Of a stretch of 25,803 nt of DNA, positions 20,825-25,803 are shown one piece after another; position 1 is the first letter of the stretch, and every line of letters starts with the position of its first letter. The DNA is taken from positions 1-25,803 of the forward strand of contig DASWJQ010000048.1 of NCBI GenBank assembly GCA_036397095.1, in the 5' to 3' direction. Under the pieces are notes generated by a model, which saw only the letters and a list, made by a program, of their open reading frames with translations, was not told where the DNA came from and ran no database searches. Origin of the DNA: DASWJQ01 sp036397095. GTDB taxonomy: Bacteria; Chloroflexota; Anaerolineae; Anaerolineales; E44-bin32. The translations under genes were made by a program, and so were the position numbers.

Positions 20825-23365
20825 ATGAGCTGGCTGCCGCGACCGCTCATGATGGCCAGCCTGCGCGATTGGTCACGCCGCGCCTGGGGCGTGGTCCTGA
20901 TGATGGCCGGGGTGGCCCTGGGCGTGGCGGTAGTCGTGGCCATTGACATCGCCAATACCAGCGCAAGCCGCGCCTTCGAGCTCAGCACGGAAGCTGTGGT
21001 TGGCCGGGCAACGCATCGGATTGTCGCTGGCCCTTCCGGCGTTCGGGTGGAGGACTACGCCCGGTTGGTCCGCGAGACAGGCTTTGGCCCATTTGCGCCG
21101 GTTGTCGAGGGGACGGTGTTGGCGGGCGGGCTGGACGGCCAGCCATTGCGCTTGTTTGGCATCGATCCGTTCAAGGAGGCCCCGTTCCGCGCCACACTCG
21201 GGGGCGGCCAGCAGCTCGGGGAGGGGTTCAGCGCGTTCTACACACGTCCGGGAGCCGCGATCTTGCCCCAATCGCTGGCCGTCACCATGGGACTGAACCT
21301 GGGGGACACTTTCTGGGTCGAGGCTGGCGGGCGCCGCAGCAGCCTGTGGCTCCTGGGCTGGCTGCAATCCAGTGGCGGCGCCCAGGCGCTGGCCGACGAC
21401 CTGCTCCTGGTTGACCTGGCGACGGCACAAGAGGTGCTGGCTAGCCCCGATCGGTTGACACGGATCGACGTGATCGCAAGTGGAACGGAGGCCGCCAGCC
21501 TGGAGGCAATGCTGCCGGCCGGACTGCGGTTGGAGCCGGCCAGCGACCAGGCGGCAACGGCGGCCGAGCTCAGCCAGGCCTTCCAGTTGAACTTGACGGC
21601 GCTCTCGCTGCTGGCGCTGATTGTGGGCGTCTTTCTCATCTACAACACGCTGATGTTCTCGGTGATCCAGCGTCGTTGGTTGCTGGGGACACTGCGGGCA
21701 CTCGGCACCACGCCAGGCCAACTGCGCCGGTTGGTGGTTGCTGAAGCGGCCACCGTCGGTCTGCTGGGGTCCGTTGTGGGACTGGCGCTCGGCTGGGCGC
21801 TGGGACAAGGCGCCGTCCGTCTGGTAACCCAAACCATCAACGACTTCTATTTTGTGGTCTCGGTGCAGCAAGCACCGCTCACAGCGGGCACCGCTGTCAA
21901 AGGGCTTCTGCTCGGGTTGGGCTCAAGCGTCGTGGCGGCGGTTGGTCCAGCGCTGGAGGCGGCCGGGGTTGAACCGGTGGTGGCGATGAAGCGGAGCAGC
22001 CTGGAGGAGAAAGTGCGTGGCTGGCTCCCCTGGGTGAGCCTGACCGGTGTGGTCTTGGCCGCCGCGGGGCTGGTGGTGCTGCTGGCGCCCAGCGAATCGG
22101 TGATCGCCGGTTTTGTCGGCATGTTCGCCATCCTGATTGGACTTTCGATGCTGGTACCGTGGCTGACCAGCGGCATGATGGCGGTGGCCGCCATCGGCCT
22201 GCGCCGGTTGTGGGGGACCGTCGGTGCGCTGGCCGCCCGGACGGTGGTGCGGGCCTTGAGCCGGACAAGCGTTGCCATTGCCGCGCTGATGGTGGCGCTG
22301 TCAGTCAGCATTGGCGTTGGGTTGATGATCGACAGCTTTCGGGCAACGGTCGAGAACTGGCTCGACCTGACGCTGCGGGCCGATGTGTACGTCAGCGCCC
22401 CGTCGGCTGGGGCCACCCGGCCCACAGCCGACCTCGATTCCGCCTGGGAGCAGCGGTTGGCTTCGATCCCAGGTGTGGAGGCAGTCGAGACCTTCCGGGC
22501 GGTCACCGTCGGCAGCCCGCAAGGCAGGGTGCAGTTGTCGGTGGCCGATCCAGCGCGAGAGCGGGATTCGGGGCTGTACCGCTTTGCCAGTGGGACCCCG
22601 GCCGAGATCTGGGCTCGGGTGTTGGACGGTGCCGTTCTGGTGAGCGAGCCATTTGCCTACCGCTATGACATCGGGCTGCCGGATGGTGCGGTGACACTGC
22701 ATACGGACGAGGGCGTAGTGTCCTTTCCGGTGGCGGCTGTCTATTATGACTATGCTTCTGATCGGGGCACCGTGCTGATGGCAGATGGCGTCTACCGGCG
22801 CTATTGGGATGACGAGGCAGTATCGTCGTTGGCGCTCTACATCGATCCGGCGCAGGAGCAAGCCGTTCGCCAGCAGGCCCAGGCCATGGTGGCGCCAGCC
22901 GGTTTGTCGGTGCAAGCCAATCGGTCGATTCGTGAGGAGGCGCTGCGGGTGTTCGACCGGACCTTCGCCATTACGGCGGCGTTGCGGCTGCTGGCGGTGG
23001 TGGTTGCCTTCATCGGTGTGCTCAGCGCACTGTTGGCGCTGCAGCTTGAGCGGCGGCGCGAGCTGGCGACGCTGCGGGCGTTGGGGATGACCATCGGGGG
23101 ACTATGGAAGATGACGCTGCTGGAAACGGGATTGATGGGCGCGGCGGCCGGTGTGCTGGCCATCCCGACGGGCCTGGTGCTGGCGTTGGTGCTAATTTAC
23201 GTGATTAACTTGCGCTCATTTGGCTGGACGATCCAATTGGCCGTTGACCCGGCGATCTTCCTCCAGGCGCTGCTGATCGGCCTGGCAGCCGCACTGCTGG
23301 CGGGCATCCAACCAATGCGACGTTTGGCCCGACTGGAGGTGGCGGATGCCCTGCGCCAGGAGTAG
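20825..23365 (+). CDS. FtsX-type ABC transporter permease, duplicated module
   Basis: This 846-residue membrane protein has two FtsX modules in tandem. An N-terminal TM (about 20-42, VVLMMAGVALGVAVVVAIDI) is followed by a large extracytoplasmic domain to about residue 255, then three TMs including LLALIVGVFLIYNTLMF. After a central hydrophobic part and a second TM starting SVAIAALMVALSVSIGVGLM comes a second extracytoplasmic domain, then three TMs (LRLLAVVVAFIGVLSALLAL and others). About ten TMs are expected. The layout matches a fusion of paired permeases such as AttF and AttG. The substrate is not known; export of lipid or lipoprotein is the usual role of this class. Confidence 0.92.
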   Translation: MSWLPRPLMMASLRDWSRRAWGVVLMMAGVALGVAVVVAIDIANTSASRAFELSTEAVVGRATHRIVAGPSGVRVEDYARLVRETGFGPFAPVVEGTVLAGGLDGQPLRLFGIDPFKEAPFRATLGGGQQLGEGFSAFYTRPGAAILPQSLAVTMGLNLGDTFWVEAGGRRSSLWLLGWLQSSGGAQALADDLLLVDLATAQEVLASPDRLTRIDVIASGTEAASLEAMLPAGLRLEPASDQAATAAELSQAFQLNLTALSLLALIVGVFLIYNTLMFSVIQRRWLLGTLRALGTTPGQLRRLVVAEAATVGLLGSVVGLALGWALGQGAVRLVTQTINDFYFVVSVQQAPLTAGTAVKGLLLGLGSSVVAAVGPALEAAGVEPVVAMKRSSLEEKVRGWLPWVSLTGVVLAAAGLVVLLAPSESVIAGFVGMFAILIGLSMLVPWLTSGMMAVAAIGLRRLWGTVGALAARTVVRALSRTSVAIAALMVALSVSIGVGLMIDSFRATVENWLDLTLRADVYVSAPSAGATRPTADLDSAWEQRLASIPGVEAVETFRAVTVGSPQGRVQLSVADPARERDSGLYRFASGTPAEIWARVLDGAVLVSEPFAYRYDIGLPDGAVTLHTDEGVVSFPVAAVYYDYASDRGTVLMADGVYRRYWDDEAVSSLALYIDPAQEQAVRQQAQAMVAPAGLSVQANRSIREEALRVFDRTFAITAALRLLAVVVAFIGVLSALLALQLERRRELATLRALGMTIGGLWKMTLLETGLMGAAAGVLAIPTGLVLALVLIYVINLRSFGWTIQLAVDPAIFLQALLIGLAAALLAGIQPMRRLARLEVADALRQE

Positions 23366-23371
23366 TGGGCG

Positions 23372-24532
23372 ATGAGTTGGCGGCGCTGGTTGCTTGTGGT
23401 GGCGTTGGCTACCGCCGCCATCGCCGCTGTGGTTGTGCTCAGCCGGCGGCCAGCCGCTGAAGCGCAACCGACGCTGGCACTAGCGGCGGTGCCCACCGAG
23501 GCTGGGTTTGCCCGTGCGCTGGCGCCCATCCAGGTTCGGCTGCCGCAGGATCACGGACCCCATCACCCATTCCAGACCGAGTGGTGGTATTACACTGGCA
23601 ATCTGGAAGCGGCCGACGGACGGCACTACGGCTACCAACTGACCTTCTTCCGACGGGGCCTGGCGGCCCAACCAACGCCGCGGCCGGCAAGCATGGCGGC
23701 AGACCAGGTCTACTTCGCCCATCTGGCGCTGACCGAGGTGGATGCCGGGCGGCATCAGTCCTGGGAGCGCTTCAGCCGAGGCGCTGCCGGCCTGGCCGGG
23801 GCTCAGGTGGAGCCGCTGCGCATCTGGCTTGAGGATTGGACGATGGAAGCGCTTAATGCCGATGGGTCCAACCTTCGGCTGACGGCCAGCGTCGAAAACG
23901 AGATGGCCCTGGATCTGGTGCTGCAGGCAAGCAAGCCGTTGGTGCTGCATGGGGACCAAGGGCTAAGTCCCAAGAGCGACGAGCCGGGCAATGCCTCCTA
24001 CTATGTGAGCTACACGCGGCTGGAAACAAGCGGCACGCTGGTGGTGCAAGGCGAGCCATTGGCAGTGACCGGCACCAGCTGGTTTGACCATGAGTGGAGC
24101 ACGAGCGCGTTGGGGCCGCAGGCGGTGGGTTGGGACTGGTTCAGCCTTCAGTTGGATGACGGCCGCGAGCTGATGTACTTCCAGATTCGGCGGCAGGATG
24201 GGAGCATCGAACCGGTTTCCGGCGGGACGCTGGTTGAGCCGGATGGCAGCCAGCGGCGCTTGTCTTCAGAGCAGGTCACGGTCGAGGTTCTGGAGGAATG
24301 GACAAGCCCGGAGACGGGGGCGATCTATCCGGGGCGGTGGCAACTGGCGGTTCCATCGGCCGGGATTGAGCTGACGATCGAACCCTGGTTGCCCGACCAG
24401 GAGAACCGGTTGAGCTTCACCTACTGGGAGGGCGCGGTGCGTTTTGAGGGGGTGAGCGGTGAGGCGGCGGTGGACGGGGTCGGTTTCGTTGAACTGACGG
24501 GCTATACGGAGAGCATGCAGGGGAGGTTCTGA
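23372..24532 (+). CDS. Secreted AttH/CrtC-like lipocalin-fold protein
   Basis: The 386-residue product has an N-terminal signal or anchor (WLLVVALATAAIAAVVVL, 6-23) and a twin lipocalin-like region. The family motifs are HGPHHPFQTEWWYYTGNL (61-78), SWFDHEWS (236-243), GWDWFSLQLDDGRELMYF (253-270) and GVGFVELTGY near the C-terminus. These mark the AttH component of AttEFGH ABC systems and the related carotenoid 1,2-hydratase CrtC. With an ABC ATPase and FtsX permease just upstream, AttH is the better call; no carotenoid genes are in view. It lies 6 nt after the permease, with AGGAG upstream. The enzymatic activity of AttH proteins is not established. Confidence 0.87.
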   Translation: MSWRRWLLVVALATAAIAAVVVLSRRPAAEAQPTLALAAVPTEAGFARALAPIQVRLPQDHGPHHPFQTEWWYYTGNLEAADGRHYGYQLTFFRRGLAAQPTPRPASMAADQVYFAHLALTEVDAGRHQSWERFSRGAAGLAGAQVEPLRIWLEDWTMEALNADGSNLRLTASVENEMALDLVLQASKPLVLHGDQGLSPKSDEPGNASYYVSYTRLETSGTLVVQGEPLAVTGTSWFDHEWSTSALGPQAVGWDWFSLQLDDGRELMYFQIRRQDGSIEPVSGGTLVEPDGSQRRLSSEQVTVEVLEEWTSPETGAIYPGRWQLAVPSAGIELTIEPWLPDQENRLSFTYWEGAVRFEGVSGEAAVDGVGFVELTGYTESMQGRF

Positions 24533-24539
24533 TTCGGGG

Positions 24540-24658
24540 GGGATTGCGGAATGGGGATCAGGAAGAGGTGATAGGTGACAGGGACAGGTAATACGGGATT
24601 CGGAAGAAAGGGGTTGGGGATTAGGGACTAGGGGCTAGGGATTGGGGGCCGGGGAGAG
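24540..24658. repeat. Degenerate heptamer array 2 (G-rich on + strand, 17 units)
   Basis: Seventeen 7-nt units run in unbroken register, ending in the best-conserved block at 24610-24658 with consensus GGGRNTR. Examples are GGGATTA at 24617, GGGACTA at 24624, GGGGCTA at 24631 and GGGATTG at 24638. The 5' units are more diverged (GTGATAG at 24568, GTGACAG at 24575), yet still in phase. The array begins 8 nt after the AttH-like gene stop. With array 3 and a hairpin it fills nearly all of the 301-nt gap before the VOC gene. Confidence 0.88.
24610..24654 (+). other. Putative G-quadruplex motif on + strand
   Basis: Seven runs of three to five G are separated by loops of two to four bases, within array 2: runs start near 24610, 24616, 24624, 24631, 24638, 24644 and 24651. 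This satisfies the usual four-run G3+ criterion several times over. It resembles telomere-type G4 sequence because loops include ATTA and ACTA. If transcribed in the direction of the VOC gene, the G-rich strand is also in the RNA. The motif is seen directly; folding is inference. Confidence 0.7.
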
Positions 24659-24714
24659 ACCATGGCGCTGGACCGCGGGCGTTTGGCGAGCGACGAGAGC
24701 AAGAGATTCCGTGG

Positions 24715-24732
24715 GGCGCATGGCAATGCGCC
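24715..24732 (+). other. Perfect seven-base-pair hairpin in the AttH-VOC gap
   Basis: GGCGCAT (24715-24721) and ATGCGCC (24726-24732) form a perfect stem with a GGCA loop. No T-tract follows, so it is not a standard terminator. It lies in the 99-nt non-repetitive stretch between arrays 2 and 3. It could be a transcription pause or rho-linked site, or a remnant of an inserted element; nothing in the sequence decides this. Confidence 0.55.
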
Positions 24733-24757
24733 TGGGCAGCTGGTGGCGGTGAAGTGT

Positions 24758-24799
24758 CGGTGACGGTTGAATGCTGAATGATGGGCGGTGAATGGTGAA
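24758..24799. repeat. Degenerate heptamer array 3 (6 units)
   Basis: Six in-register units: CGGTGAC at 24758, GGTTGAA at 24765, TGCTGAA at 24772, TGATGGG at 24779, CGGTGAA at 24786 and TGGTGAA at 24793 (consensus YGGTGAA). The sequence family differs from array 2 but the period is the same. It ends 34 nt before the VOC start codon. An ATG at 24792 lies inside it, which is a reason not to use that ATG as the gene start. Confidence 0.75.
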
Positions 24800-24833
24800 C
24801 GGACCGAATGCTCTGTTACCAGGTGACACGTCG

Positions 24834-25643
24834 ATGGGCCCGCTGTATCTGCGAGTCGGAGACCTGGCCCGATCGCTCGCCTTCTATGAGGTGCGGTTGG
24901 GCATGGAGCGGCTGTCCGAGGTGGATGGCGTGCTGATGCTGGGCGCCGCCGACCGGCCGTTGGTGGGCTTGATCGAACTGGCCGGAGCGGATCCGGCGCC
25001 GCGGGGGACAAGCGGCTTGTACCACTACGCCCTGCTGCTTCCGACGCGAGCAGCTTTGGGCCATGCCTTGGAAGGGCTCTTGACAGCCTTGTACCCGCTG
25101 CAGGGTGCGGCCGATCATCTGGTCAGCGAAGCCGTTTATCTGGCCGACCCTGATGGCAACGGCATTGAGATTTACGCCGACCGGCCGCGCCAAGCCTGGC
25201 CCCGCGTCGATGACCAGATCCAGATGGCGACCGACCCGCTGGATGTCGACAGCGTTCTGGCTGCGGCCGCCGGTGGCACTGGTCCGCTGATTGGGCCGAG
25301 TGCAATCGTCGGTCACGTTCATCTGCACGTGGGTGACCTGGCGGCCGCCGAGGCGTTCTACGGCCAGCTCGGCTTCAGCTTGATGGCCCGCTATGGCCAG
25401 CAGGCCGCTTTCTACTCGGCCGGCGGTTACCATCATCACCTGGGATTGAACACCTGGGCCGGCGAAGGCGCACCGCCGGCGCCGCGTGACCGGGCCGGCC
25501 TCGAGCGCTTCGAGATATGGCTGCCGGATGAAGCGGCGCTGGCTGCGGCCGCCGGCCGGTTGGAGGTTGACATCGAAGACGGCCGGGCCGAAGCCGACGA
25601 TCCCGCCGGCAATCGGGTGGTGCTGCGGGTGGGAACGGGGTGA
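24834..25643 (+). CDS. Two-domain VOC (glyoxalase/dioxygenase superfamily) protein, CatE-like
   Basis: ATG 24834 is chosen because AGGTGA lies 7 nt upstream and the family similarity begins here (GPLYLRVGDLARSLAFYEV); ATG 24792, 42 nt upstream, sits inside heptamer array 3. The 269-residue product has two VOC modules. The first (1-120) ends SEAVYLADPDGNGIEIYADR with candidate ligands H64 and E112. The second (about 158-268) has GHVHLHVGDLAAAEAFYGQL, with HHHLGLN at 200-206. This layout is that of CatE-like proteins, putative extradiol-dioxygenase relatives. The second module ends DPAGNRVVLR, without the terminal Glu metal ligand. The substrate is unknown and no catabolic genes are nearby. Confidence 0.88.
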   Translation: MGPLYLRVGDLARSLAFYEVRLGMERLSEVDGVLMLGAADRPLVGLIELAGADPAPRGTSGLYHYALLLPTRAALGHALEGLLTALYPLQGAADHLVSEAVYLADPDGNGIEIYADRPRQAWPRVDDQIQMATDPLDVDSVLAAAAGGTGPLIGPSAIVGHVHLHVGDLAAAEAFYGQLGFSLMARYGQQAAFYSAGGYHHHLGLNTWAGEGAPPAPRDRAGLERFEIWLPDEAALAAAAGRLEVDIEDGRAEADDPAGNRVVLRVGTG

Positions 25644-25658
25644 CAGGCATGGTGCCAA

Positions 25659-25693
25659 GCTCTAAGCACGGAGCTACTAGCTTCTAGCTACGA
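25659..25693. repeat. Degenerate heptamer array 4 (5 units, inverted relative to array 1)
   Basis: Five in-register units start 16 nt after the VOC stop, with GCTACTA at 25673, GCTTCTA at 25680 and GCTACGA at 25687 as the best (consensus GCTNCTA). Read on the - strand this becomes TAGNAGC, the same CTAGNAG family as array 1 between rpsJ and rplC, about 25 kb away. The stretch 25694-25730 between arrays 4 and 5 shows no feature I can name. Confidence 0.7.
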
Positions 25694-25730
25694 ACAACAA
25701 GCCGACCATCGATCTGCTCGCGGTCATTCA

Positions 25731-25803
25731 CTGTCCCCTGGTCCCCAATCCCCAGCCCCGAATCCTCAGTCCCTAGTTCCTAGTCCCTAGTTCCTAGTCC
25801 CTA
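25731..25803. repeat. Degenerate heptamer array 5 (C-rich on + strand, at least 10 units, open at window end)
   Basis: Ten complete 7-nt units plus a partial one run in unbroken register to the window edge. The last four complete units alternate CTAGTTC (25773, 25787) and CTAGTCC (25780, 25794); earlier ones include CCAATCC at 25745 and CCAGCCC at 25752. Read on the - strand the units are GGGACTA-like, the same family as array 2. So arrays 2 and 5 lie in inverted orientation around the VOC gene. The full extent lies beyond the window. Confidence 0.9.
25735..25759 (-). other. Putative G-quadruplex motif on - strand
   Basis: Four CCCC runs (25735-25738, 25743-25746, 25750-25753, 25756-25759) are separated by loops of four, three and two bases on the + strand, which gives four GGGG runs on the - strand. 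This meets a strict G4 criterion with four-G tracts; the + strand could form an i-motif. It lies inside array 5. Folding in the cell is inference. Confidence 0.7.

Noticed and set aside
24540..24658. CRISPR array
   Set aside because: Period is 7 bp with no spacers and no cas genes.
24662..24763. Possible 33-residue + strand gene after array 2
   Set aside because: ATG follows a G-rich stretch that looks like a Shine-Dalgarno only because of the heptamer array; the product has no recognisable feature and contains the 24715 hairpin.
24792..24833. Earlier ATG for the VOC gene
   Set aside because: It lies in heptamer array 3, lacks family similarity, and the ATG at 24834 has a better ribosome site.
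24628..25011. - strand open frame across array 2 and the VOC 5' end
   Set aside because: Half is translated repeat and half is antisense to the VOC gene; Pro/Arg/Ser-rich, no ribosome site.
24610..25803. True telomere or linear replicon end
   Set aside because: The units are degenerate, occur at internal sites including the S10 operon, and genes continue on both sides; resemblance to telomeric heptamers is by period and G-content only.

Overview
The window is a GC-rich bacterial chromosome segment with every convincing gene on the + strand. Its first two thirds is one of the most complete ribosomal-protein superclusters possible: the 3' end of tuf, then an S10-type block (rpsJ, rplC, rplD, rplW, rplB, rpsS, rplV, rpsC, rplP, rpmC, rpsQ), a spc-type block (rplN, rplX, rplE, rpsZ, rpsH, rplF, rplR, rpsE, rpmD, rplO, secY), then adk, map and an alpha-type block (rpmJ, rpsM, rpsK, rpsD, rpoA, rplQ), then truA, rplM and rpsI. 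A strong intrinsic terminator closes it at about 17312. Gene order, the zinc-type S14, S4 and L36, the 120-130 residue L17, the Thr/Pro-rich lipoprotein linker and the L13 N-terminus suggest a Chloroflexota (Anaerolineae/Caldilineae-like) genome. That placement is inference from memory of the families, not a search result.

Downstream (17327-24532) is a tight five-gene run: a YabN-type tetrapyrrole-methylase/MazG fusion, a lipoprotein metallophosphoesterase, a LolD/MacB-class ABC ATPase, a duplicated FtsX-type permease, and a secreted AttH/CrtC-like protein. The last three resemble an AttEFGH-type export system with both permeases fused. A two-domain VOC (CatE-like) protein follows at 24834-25643.

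The most unusual content is non-coding. Five arrays of degenerate but strictly 7-bp-phased repeats lie at 467-522 (inside the S10 operon, between rpsJ and rplC), 24540-24658, 24758-24799, 25659-25693 and 25731-25803 (running off the window). Units drift in sequence but the 7-bp register never slips within an array. The G-rich array upstream of the VOC gene and the C-rich array downstream are in inverted orientation, and each holds a strong G-quadruplex motif on one strand. The CTAG-bearing arrays put TAG stops in all reading frames.

Other regulatory structure: a consensus-like sigma70 promoter with a perfect palindrome in its spacer lies inside the 3' end of map and could drive rpmJ to rplQ. 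Hairpins occur in the rplC and rpmJ leaders, in the rpsM-rpsK gap, and between rplQ and truA. infA is missing from its usual place between map and rpmJ. I found no tRNA, rRNA, CRISPR array, transposase or prophage gene. Apart from the heptamer arrays I see nothing that would amount to a new multi-gene system.
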